Shown in pieces: positions 20,830 through 28,985 of a stretch of DNA of 40,667 nucleotides. Source of the stretch: Acholeplasmatales bacterium (GTDB taxonomy: Bacteria; Bacillota_I; Bacilli_A; Acholeplasmatales; Anaeroplasmataceae); the NCBI GenBank assembly GCA_016280975.1, contig JAEEHU010000103.1, positions 1 through 40,667 of the forward strand. The letters are read 5' to 3'. Positions within the stretch are counted from its first letter, which is position 1; the number at the start of each line of letters is the position of its first letter. Below the pieces are notes generated by a model. It was not told where the DNA came from. It did no database searches and worked only from the letters and a program-made list of their open reading frames with translations. A program made the position numbers and the translations under genes.

Positions 20830-22124
20830 AAGTTGGATTTATAACATTAGGATGTAAAGTTAATATATATGAGTCTAATGCCTTAAAGGAAGAATTTCAA
20901 AGAAGAGGTTTTGAAGTTTTAGACGCAGAGGATGATTGTGATATTTATGTCATTAATACCTGCTCTGTAACTAATATGGCAGATAGTAAGTCTCGTAAGA
21001 TGATTAGGAGATGTATTAAGATGAATCCTAATGCTATTATTTGTGCTATAGGATGCTACGTCCAAACTAATGATGATGCTAAGGAAATTGAAGGCGTTGA
21101 TATTTTAGTTGGAAATGGTAATAAGGCTTCAATCGTTGATAAGGTAGTTGATTTAGTTAATAGGGGTGTAAAGGAAAAGAATATTGATATTTTAGATATC
21201 TTAAATATTTCTGAATATGAAGCCCTTGGTGTAACTACATATGACCATACTAGAGCGTTCGTTAAAATTGAAGATGGATGTAATCAATTTTGTGCATACT
21301 GTATTATCCCATTTGCCAGAGGAAACGTTAGATGTAAGGATTCTGATTCTGTAATAGAGGAATTAAAGAATATTACAGAAAAGGGCTATAAGGAAGTAGT
21401 ACTTGCAGGTATTCATACAGGAAGATACAAGGATAAGGAAAAGAATGTTAATTTATCTCGTCTTGTAAGAAGAATATTAAATGAGGTACCCGAATTAAAA
21501 AGATTAAGATTATCATCAATTGAAATAAATGAAATAGATGATGATTTTATTCAAATGATGAAGGAATCTGAAATTCTAGCTAATCACCTACACTTACCTT
21601 TACAGGCTGGATCTAATAAAACATTAAAGAATATGGGAAGACCATATGATCTAAGCTATTTTAAGGAAAAGATAGATAAAATAAGAAGTGTTAGACCTGA
21701 TATATCAATATCAACTGATATAATAGTAGGATTCCCATATGAGACAGATGAGGACTTTAAGGAGACTATGGAATTTTCAAAAGAAATTGGCTTTAGTAAA
21801 ATTCATGTATTCCCATATTCTAAAAGAAAAGGAACTAGGGCTGCAGAGATGCCTCAGGTTAATGATAAGGTTAAAAAGGATAGAGCCTTAGAATTAATAG
21901 CTTTATCTGATAAGCTAGAAGAGGAATATGCTAAAAAGTTCATTGGTCAAAAATTAGATATTATCGTAGAACAAAAATATTCTAAGGATAAGATGATTGG
22001 ACACTCATCTAATTTCTTACAAATAGTATTAGATTTAGATGAAAATATGATTAAAAAACAAGTAGATGTAGTGGTTGATAAAGTAGAAAATAAGATGGTT
22101 TTTGGCCATATAATAAAAAATTAA
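20826..22124 (+). CDS. mtaB: Threonylcarbamoyladenosine tRNA methylthiotransferase MtaB
   Basis: VGFITLGCKVNIYES, radical SAM DGCNQFCAYCIIPFARG, ATGA overlap with rsmE. Confidence 0.93.
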   Translation: MKVGFITLGCKVNIYESNALKEEFQRRGFEVLDAEDDCDIYVINTCSVTNMADSKSRKMIRRCIKMNPNAIICAIGCYVQTNDDAKEIEGVDILVGNGNKASIVDKVVDLVNRGVKEKNIDILDILNISEYEALGVTTYDHTRAFVKIEDGCNQFCAYCIIPFARGNVRCKDSDSVIEELKNITEKGYKEVVLAGIHTGRYKDKEKNVNLSRLVRRILNEVPELKRLRLSSIEINEIDDDFIQMMKESEILANHLHLPLQAGSNKTLKNMGRPYDLSYFKEKIDKIRSVRPDISISTDIIVGFPYETDEDFKETMEFSKEIGFSKIHVFPYSKRKGTRAAEMPQVNDKVKKDRALELIALSDKLEEEYAKKFIGQKLDIIVEQKYSKDKMIGHSSNFLQIVLDLDENMIKKQVDVVVDKVENKMVFGHIIKN

Positions 22125-22200
22125 AAATAATGCTTTACAAATAAATTACAGTTTGATATAATTTTAGTCGGAATTCGTCCTTGGAAGGAGGCTTAGTGAT

Positions 22201-22372
22201 GCCAAAAATTGTTGTACGTGAAAAAGAAAACATCGAAGATGCTTTACGTAGATTTAAACGTGATGTTTCAAGATCTGGTAACCTTCAAGAGGCGAAAAAA
22301 CGTCAATATTATTTAAAACCTAGTGACGTGCGTAAGCAAAAACGCCAAGAGGCTAGAAAGAAATATAAGTAA
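22201..22372 (+). CDS. rpsU: 30S ribosomal protein bS21
   Basis: [55 protein letters not shown]; promoter TTTACA(22134)-17-TATAAT(22157). Confidence 0.95.
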
Positions 22373-22376
22373 AATT

Positions 22377-22400
22377 AAAGGAGAGCATTATGCTCTCTTT
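22377..22400 (+). terminator. Rho-independent terminator after rpsU
   Basis: AAAGGAGAGCAT-t-ATGCTCTCTTT. Confidence 0.65.
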
Positions 22401-22424
22401 ATTTGTTTTTAAGGAGTGAAATTT

Positions 22425-23141
22425 ATGGCAAATATTCATATGATGGGTGACTCAACAATGAAGAGGAATAATTTTTATAGCTATCCTCAATTTGGATGGG
22501 GTCAAGGAATTGAAAGCTTTGTTAATGATGGTGTATTAGTTTTCAATTATGCAGAAAATGGAAGAAGTACAAAATCATTTATCGATGAGGGTAGATTTGA
22601 TATCCTTTTATCTAATTTAAAGAAGGGTGATTTTGTTATCTGCTCATTTGGTCATAATGATGAAAAGAAATATGATGAATCAAGATATACTGAGCCTTTT
22701 GGGGAATATCAAAAGAACCTAAAGTATTTTAAGGATGAGGTAGAAAAAAGAGGCTGTCATATCGTATATGCAACATCTATTACAAGACATCAATTCAAAG
22801 ATGGCGTTTGTGTTAATTCTCATGGTGATTATCCAAAGGCTATGCTTGAATTTGCACGCGATAATAATGTTACATGTATAGATCTAAATAAGCTATCTAT
22901 TGATTTATATAATAAGCTTGGTGAAGAAGAAACAAAGAGATTCCATATGATTTATCCAGCTCATACATATTTTAATAATAGTGAGGCTAAGGATGATCAT
23001 TCTCATTTAAGAAATGAGGGTGCTATCATGATGGCATATTTATTTGTTAGTGCATTATCTAAAACAAATGATAAATTAAATGAACTATTTATAGATTTAT
23101 CTAAAGAAAATATGGTAGACTATAAGATGTTAATAGACTAA
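22425..23141 (+). CDS. SGNH/GDSL hydrolase, rhamnogalacturonan acetylesterase-like
   Basis: HMMGDSTM (block I), YAENGRSTKSF, SFGHND (block III), KDDHSHLRNEGA (catalytic Asp-His region). No signal peptide seen. Confidence 0.82.
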   Translation: MANIHMMGDSTMKRNNFYSYPQFGWGQGIESFVNDGVLVFNYAENGRSTKSFIDEGRFDILLSNLKKGDFVICSFGHNDEKKYDESRYTEPFGEYQKNLKYFKDEVEKRGCHIVYATSITRHQFKDGVCVNSHGDYPKAMLEFARDNNVTCIDLNKLSIDLYNKLGEEETKRFHMIYPAHTYFNNSEAKDDHSHLRNEGAIMMAYLFVSALSKTNDKLNELFIDLSKENMVDYKMLID

Positions 23142-23161
23142 TTTGTTTGGAGAAATTGCAT

Positions 23162-23467
23162 ATGAGACATGAATTTTTTTATAAAAACTATGATTTATAT
23201 GATGCAAATATTATAAAAATGGAGATAGTTGATAAAAAGCTATATTTGAAGCTATCTGAAAACACTCATCTAGAGCTAATCGCAAATGGCTATAGACCTG
23301 AGCTTGATTGTGATTATATTCATACATATATTTTTGATGTAGAGAATAGTAATCATAAATTTAAAAATCATAAAATTGATAAGTATGATTTTAAGGACAA
23401 TAAATTAGTATTTATTGTAGATGGAATAGAAATATTGTTTACATCTTTAGAAATTAGTGTTATTTAA
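23162..23467 (+). CDS. Hypothetical protein, about 101 aa
   Basis: ATG at 23162 behind TTTGGAG; tightly follows the SGNH gene. Confidence 0.5.
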   Translation: MRHEFFYKNYDLYDANIIKMEIVDKKLYLKLSENTHLELIANGYRPELDCDYIHTYIFDVENSNHKFKNHKIDKYDFKDNKLVFIVDGIEILFTSLEISVI

Positions 23468-23490
23468 AGAAATTTATGGGCTCTTTATTG

Positions 23491-23519
23491 TTGCAAAGAA
23501 ATTGTATTATTGGTATAAT
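23491..23519 (+). promoter_or_regulatory. SigA-type promoter for the Wzz-like gene
   Basis: TTGCAA-17 nt-TATAAT. Confidence 0.6.
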
Positions 23520-23560
23520 TTTTTTGTATGTTAACAATACAAAAGTGAGGGAATTTTTTA

Positions 23561-24895
23561 ATGGATAGAGATTACGAGTATGAAGAGGGCGTTTCATTAG
23601 GCCAAATATTAAAAGTATTTTTTGGTAGATGGAAGCAATTCTTAGTTATTACTGCCTTAGTAACAGTAGTAGCAATATTAGGCATTATGTTTATTTACAA
23701 TAAGCCAAATCAGGTTTATTCTTCAACTTTTAAATATAATTCAGCCGACTTAAATAATGGTAAATATGTAGATGGATCATCATTTGATTACTCATTATTA
23801 TCAAGTGAAAAGATATTAAATGAAGTTAAAAATTCTAATGAAAAATTTAAGGATTTAGATGTATCAAAGCTATCTCAAAACTTTAATAGTGCAATTACTA
23901 TTAAAACTAATACAGATAAAGATACTAAGGCATTCACATCATTTACAATTACTATTAAAAAAACTGCTTTTTCAAATGATCAAGTTGGAAAAGATTTCAT
24001 AACTGCATTAACTGAATACCCTATTACACATAGCTTAGATGTAATTAACAAATTATCATTTGATACAAATTTAAGCGCAGCATCATCATCAACAATGCTA
24101 GATGTTAAGGTAAATTATTTACTTGCACAAATTACATATCTTGAAAATGGATATCAAACATTAATTAATCAATTCGGTGATCAAACATATAATGGTAAGC
24201 CAATTTCTGAAATTAAAACAGAATTTGAATCATTAGTTAGAAATAATTATTACAAGGAGCTTGCAGATGAGCTTGAGAACTATCAATATGCACTTGATTT
24301 CGCAAATCAAAAGAGTCTATATGAAACTTTAAAGGGTGGATATGAAAAGAAGTATCAAGAGCTTGAGATGAAGATTAGCAACTATAATAAGCGTATTAAG
24401 GAAATCGCTGAAAATGGTGGAGACTTAAAGGAAGCTAACCTAGCTGCTATTACATCATCAATTAATACTTTAGTTGCTGAACAAACTGAAGTAAGAATTA
24501 AGGCTGATAATATTACACTATTACTTGAATCTCATGATCCAACATCTGCAGGATATGATGATTACATCGCAGCTGAAAATGCATATATTGCAAAGGTAAA
24601 TAATATTTATTCAAATGTATTAGTTCCTGAAACTACTAATTATGCAAATATCTATAAGGCAATGTATCAAAATAACCTAGATGTATTATATCAAGATGAT
24701 AAGATTACTATTAAGGGTGGATTAAATACAATCGTTACAATTATTATTTCATTACTTGCAGGTGTCTTATGTGCAGGTATTGCAAATCTAATTGTAGATA
24801 GAAAGAAGCTATCTCCTAATTATAAGGAAGAAGCTCCTATAAAGGAAGAACCTAAAAAAGAAATTGAAGCAGAAACAAATGATTCTCAAGAATGA
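23561..24895 (+). CDS. Wzz-type polysaccharide chain-length/co-polymerase-like membrane protein
   Basis: SLGQILKVFFGRWKQFLVITALVTVVAILGIMFIY, long coiled periplasmic-type region, second TM near the C-terminus TIVTIIISLLAGVLCAGIANLIVD, then an acidic tail. Confidence 0.7.
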   Translation: MDRDYEYEEGVSLGQILKVFFGRWKQFLVITALVTVVAILGIMFIYNKPNQVYSSTFKYNSADLNNGKYVDGSSFDYSLLSSEKILNEVKNSNEKFKDLDVSKLSQNFNSAITIKTNTDKDTKAFTSFTITIKKTAFSNDQVGKDFITALTEYPITHSLDVINKLSFDTNLSAASSSTMLDVKVNYLLAQITYLENGYQTLINQFGDQTYNGKPISEIKTEFESLVRNNYYKELADELENYQYALDFANQKSLYETLKGGYEKKYQELEMKISNYNKRIKEIAENGGDLKEANLAAITSSINTLVAEQTEVRIKADNITLLLESHDPTSAGYDDYIAAENAYIAKVNNIYSNVLVPETTNYANIYKAMYQNNLDVLYQDDKITIKGGLNTIVTIIISLLAGVLCAGIANLIVDRKKLSPNYKEEAPIKEEPKKEIEAETNDSQE

Positions 24896-24982
24896 TTCTT
24901 GAGATTCTTTTTTTTACATAATTTAAGATAATTATAAAAATATTTCCCCATATTTATTTAGTATTCTATAGATGGTGATACT

Positions 24983-25723
24983 ATGAATACATTTAAAAGA
25001 TATGAAAAGAAATATATTATTACAAAAACACAGAAAGAAGAATTAGAAAAATTAATCTCTAGTAGAATGGTTAAGGATAAATTTTCTAGTGATGGCGGAT
25101 ATTTAATTAGAAATATCTATTATGATACATTATCAGAGGATTTAGTACATCAATCTATTCAAAAGCCAGTATTTAAAGAAAAGTTAAGGTTAAGAAAATA
25201 TGGTACATATGGAGACTTAAAAGACGAATATTTCTTAGAAATAAAAAGGAAATATAATGGTGTAGTATATAAAAGAAGAGTAACGCTTAATAAGAGTGAT
25301 TTACAAAATTTCTTAAGAAATAAAGTAATACCTAATGATATTGATAATGTCGATAGACAAATATTAAATGAAATATCGTATTTTATGGAAAAATATATAA
25401 TTTTACCTAATACATTTATTTCATATAAAAGAATTGCTTATTTTGATAAGGATAATCCTGAATTTAGATTAACCTTTGATTATGATTTATATTCAAGAAA
25501 GGATAATTATAATTTTGATTTCCCATTTTATGAAAAAAGATTAATTGATGCTGATTCATATATTATGGAGGTAAAGGTATCTGATTCTATGCCACTATGG
25601 TTTACTAAAATATTATCAGAATTAAAAATATATGGATATAGCTTTTCAAAGTATGGTAAATCATTTGAACTTGATACATTAAAAGAAACAATATTAGGGC
25701 TTGATAGTTTCAAGAATAGATAG
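24983..25723 (+). CDS. VTC-domain (polyphosphate polymerase-like) protein
   Basis: RYEKKYIITKTQKEEL, YLIRNIYYDTLSEDL, FKEKLRLRKYG, EYFLEIKRKYNGVVYKRRV, YIMEVKVSDSMPLW, FSKYGKSFEL: basic tunnel-type motifs of the VTC family. Confidence 0.85.
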   Translation: MNTFKRYEKKYIITKTQKEELEKLISSRMVKDKFSSDGGYLIRNIYYDTLSEDLVHQSIQKPVFKEKLRLRKYGTYGDLKDEYFLEIKRKYNGVVYKRRVTLNKSDLQNFLRNKVIPNDIDNVDRQILNEISYFMEKYIILPNTFISYKRIAYFDKDNPEFRLTFDYDLYSRKDNYNFDFPFYEKRLIDADSYIMEVKVSDSMPLWFTKILSELKIYGYSFSKYGKSFELDTLKETILGLDSFKNR

Positions 25724-25729
25724 ATAAAA

Positions 25730-25758
25730 TTGAAATAATATTACATTTATGGTATAAT
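25730..25758 (+). promoter_or_regulatory. SigA-type promoter for the GGDEF gene
   Basis: TTGAAA-17 nt-TATAAT. Confidence 0.65.
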
Positions 25759-25781
25759 TTGTAAATAATGGAGTTGATACC

Positions 25782-26963
25782 ATGGATACAGAAAACTATG
25801 TAATTTTATATAATGTTATAAATATATTTTGTATATTGCTTGCCTTAACTTTATTTATCCATTCTAAAAAGAATGGCTCAAATAACTTTAAGGATAGATG
25901 CTTTAGATCTGCATTAATTAGTCTAATAATATTCTTTTTAAGCGATGAAATATGGTATACGATGGATCAAGGCTTAATGCCATATAACATTGTAATATCA
26001 CACATGTTAAAATTTATATATTTTGCATCTGGTGGTTTATGTGGATATTTATGGTTTTTATATTTTGAATATCAAACAAATAATAGACTATTTAAAAGAA
26101 AAAGAATGCTTATATATACAGCATTCCTTGAAATGCTATTAATAGTAATGCTTATTATAAATATATTTACCGGCATATTTTTTTCTATATCATATGATGA
26201 TATAGCTAAAGTACAGACATATACTAGAGGCCCTGTATTTGTTATTCAGTATGTAATAATATATTTATATATTTTCTTTTCGGCAGCGCAAACATTACTT
26301 TTTGCCTTAAAGCCTGAAAACCAACTTGATAGATTAAAATATTTAGTTTTAGCATCATTTCCTATTATTCCTGCAATATGTGTTTTAATTCAATACTTTA
26401 TGTGGAGATTCCCGATTGCATGCTGTGGATTAAGTCTCGCGATATTTATATTATACTTGGCTGATTTATCAAGCCAGGTTTCAATTGATAATTTAACAGA
26501 TATAAATAATAGAAAGGAATTTATGAAAATTCTTCAAAGAAATCTGAATTCCTTAGATGATAATGAAGTTCTTTATATGTTTATGCTTGATTTAGATGAA
26601 TTTAAAAATATAAATGATACATATGGTCATTTAGAAGGAGATAATGCATTAAAGATATTTGCCAATACCTTAAAGCAATCATGTATGTCGGGTAAAAGAA
26701 AATCAGCATGTGGTAGATTTGGTGGAGATGAATTTGCTCTTTTATCTATTATATCAAAAGATGATGATATTAATTCATTAATTACTGATATTGATAGTGA
26801 ACTTAAAAAAGGTAATTCTAAAATAGAATATGACTATCAAATAAGCTATTCATATGGCTATAGTGAGAGTACTAAGAGTGATAAAAAAGAATTAAAAGAG
26901 CTAATTGAGCTTGCTGATAATAACTTGTACGATAATAAGAAAAAGAAAAAGATTTCAAGATAA
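25782..26963 (+). CDS. Membrane-bound diguanylate cyclase (GGDEF)
   Basis: Multiple TM helices, then LTDINNRKEFMKIL, FMLDLDEFKNINDTYGHLEGDNAL, CGRFGGDEFALL. Confidence 0.92.
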   Translation: MDTENYVILYNVINIFCILLALTLFIHSKKNGSNNFKDRCFRSALISLIIFFLSDEIWYTMDQGLMPYNIVISHMLKFIYFASGGLCGYLWFLYFEYQTNNRLFKRKRMLIYTAFLEMLLIVMLIINIFTGIFFSISYDDIAKVQTYTRGPVFVIQYVIIYLYIFFSAAQTLLFALKPENQLDRLKYLVLASFPIIPAICVLIQYFMWRFPIACCGLSLAIFILYLADLSSQVSIDNLTDINNRKEFMKILQRNLNSLDDNEVLYMFMLDLDEFKNINDTYGHLEGDNALKIFANTLKQSCMSGKRKSACGRFGGDEFALLSIISKDDDINSLITDIDSELKKGNSKIEYDYQISYSYGYSESTKSDKKELKELIELADNNLYDNKKKKKISR

Positions 26964-27018
26964 AATTTTATGGACTTTAAAATTAAATGTGCTAAAATAC
27001 TTTCGTGTGGTGATAAAT

Positions 27019-27915
27019 ATGTTTAATTATAAAATAATTACAGATTCCACATCAGGTATTTCATTAGAAGAAGCAGAAAAGCTTGGAATTACTGTTGTAC
27101 CATTAACTTTATCTTATCAAGGTAAGGATTATAGAGATGGTATTGATATTTCTACAGATGCTTTTTATGAATTATTCTTTAAATCTCAAGAAAAGAGAAA
27201 GATCTTTTCAAGAGAGAATAAGGATTTCCCTAAAACATCGATGGTACCCCCTGCTTTATTTGAAAAAGCATTCAAGGATGCTTTAGATGAAGGAAAGACA
27301 CCAGTATTTTTAGGAATTACAAGTGTACTAAGTGGTACATTCCAAAGTGCTAATCTAGCTAAGGATTTATTTGATGAGGATATAATTGTTATAGATTCAC
27401 AAACAGCATTAGGCTGTGTGAAGGTTATTATTAAATCAATTTTAATGGAAGAATATGAAACTAAAGAAAAGCTTTTAGAAAAAATTGATTATTTAAAGAA
27501 GCATGTAAATTACTTAGCTGTAATGGATACACTTGAATATGTTGCAAAGGGTGGAAGAATGAGTAGATTCTCATCTATTTTAGGTAACCTATTCCATTTT
27601 AAACCAATAATGCAATTAGATTATAGAGGTGTAATAGTTCCTGTTTCTAAGCCAAGAGGCTTGAAGCATGCTTTTGCAGGAATTAATGAATTGCTAGTTA
27701 AAGATCCAATAGATTTTAATTATCCTTGTGAATTTGGATATTCAACACAAATTGAAAATGTTCAAGGATTAATTGAGGCATGTAAGCCAAATCTATCTGG
27801 TGAGTATACGTTAGGTCAGATCTCACCAGTAATAGGTGTTCATGTTGGACCAGGTGCAAGTGCATTATTCTATATTTCTACACATGAGGTAGATAAAAAA
27901 CTTATAAAAGAGTAA
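27019..27915 (+). CDS. DegV-family fatty-acid-binding protein
   Basis: YKIITDSTSGISLEEAEKLGITVVPL, LGITSVLSGTFQSANLA, VMDTLEYVAKGGRMS, GVHVGPGA. Start moved to ATG 27019; the track start overlaps the GGDEF gene. Confidence 0.92.
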   Translation: MFNYKIITDSTSGISLEEAEKLGITVVPLTLSYQGKDYRDGIDISTDAFYELFFKSQEKRKIFSRENKDFPKTSMVPPALFEKAFKDALDEGKTPVFLGITSVLSGTFQSANLAKDLFDEDIIVIDSQTALGCVKVIIKSILMEEYETKEKLLEKIDYLKKHVNYLAVMDTLEYVAKGGRMSRFSSILGNLFHFKPIMQLDYRGVIVPVSKPRGLKHAFAGINELLVKDPIDFNYPCEFGYSTQIENVQGLIEACKPNLSGEYTLGQISPVIGVHVGPGASALFYISTHEVDKKLIKE

Positions 27916-27940
27916 TGAGTCGAATAATCGACTCATTTTT
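27916..27940 (+). terminator. Rho-independent terminator
   Basis: TGAGTCGA-ataa-TCGACTCA followed by TTTTT, immediately after the degV stop. Confidence 0.8.
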
Positions 27941-27957
27941 ATTGGGGTGAAAAAGTT

Positions 27958-28869
27958 ATGGACAAGAAAAAGGTAAAAAAATTTTTAAAGCAATATTCTT
28001 TAATTGCATTAGGAACATTAATTCTCGACATTGGATTCTATTTTTTCCTAAATCCAGCAAAAATAGTATCAGGTGGTATGCTTGGTATTGCAACAATCAT
28101 AGAACCATATCTAAAAATGATAGGAGAATGGTTTACTCCATCTATATTTTTATACATAGTTAACTTCATATGCTTAATACTTGCAATCTTCTTCGTCGGA
28201 AAAGATTTCTTCTTTAAAACAATATTCGCAACTATATTACTACCAACATTCCTATTTATATTTGAAAAGACAATGGATCCACTTTATTTCTATAATACTA
28301 TAACAAATGGACATCAAACTGTTATATGCTTAGTTTGTGGTGCGCTATTATATGGTGTAGGTTTAGGTATAGCTATTAAATACAATGGATCAACTGGTGG
28401 TATGGATGTAATTCAAAAGATGATAAGCAAATTCTTCAAAGTGCCACTTTCTTCAGCAATTTACGTATCTGATGGTATTGTAGTATTTGTTTCAGGATTT
28501 ATGTTTAATCCATTCGGATACAACATTGAAATGTTTATATGTGGTATTGTCTGCGTAATAGTAGTAGCATATATTGTAGATTTTATAGCATTATCATTAC
28601 GTCCAAGACGTACTTTGTATGTAATTACACATAATCCTAATGAAATAAAGGAATTAATCTATAAAAACCTTGATAGAGGTGTTACTTTCTCTGATGTAAT
28701 TGGTGGTTTTACAGGCGATAGAATGACTATGGTTATTTGTACAATGGATAAAAATGAGGCCTATAAAATGACTAATGAGATAGTTAAAGTAGACCCACAC
28801 GCATTTACTTTCGTAACTTCATGTAAAGAAGTAAGAGGCGAATATGAAAGAAGAGGACTCTTAAAATAA
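27958..28869 (+). CDS. YitT-family membrane protein
   Basis: FFLNPAKIVSGGMLGIATII, IKYNGSTGGMDVIQKM, C-terminal DUF2179-like RRTLYVITHNPNEIKELIYKNLDRGVTF. Confidence 0.9.
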   Translation: MDKKKVKKFLKQYSLIALGTLILDIGFYFFLNPAKIVSGGMLGIATIIEPYLKMIGEWFTPSIFLYIVNFICLILAIFFVGKDFFFKTIFATILLPTFLFIFEKTMDPLYFYNTITNGHQTVICLVCGALLYGVGLGIAIKYNGSTGGMDVIQKMISKFFKVPLSSAIYVSDGIVVFVSGFMFNPFGYNIEMFICGIVCVIVVAYIVDFIALSLRPRRTLYVITHNPNEIKELIYKNLDRGVTFSDVIGGFTGDRMTMVICTMDKNEAYKMTNEIVKVDPHAFTFVTSCKEVRGEYERRGLLK

Positions 28870-28985
28870 TAAAAAAATCGCATTTTTTGCGCAAAAACCC
28901 CTACTTTTTCGTTTTAGATTATTGCATTTACTTTCATTTGCGAATAAAATAGAATAGTGTATATAGTGCGAGAGGAGATAAAAAA

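Noticed and set aside
22163-22200. rpsU leader TCCTTGGAAGGA as an SD-sequestering hairpin
   Set aside because: The dyad leaves a 2-nt loop; only a very weak hairpin is possible without rearrangement.
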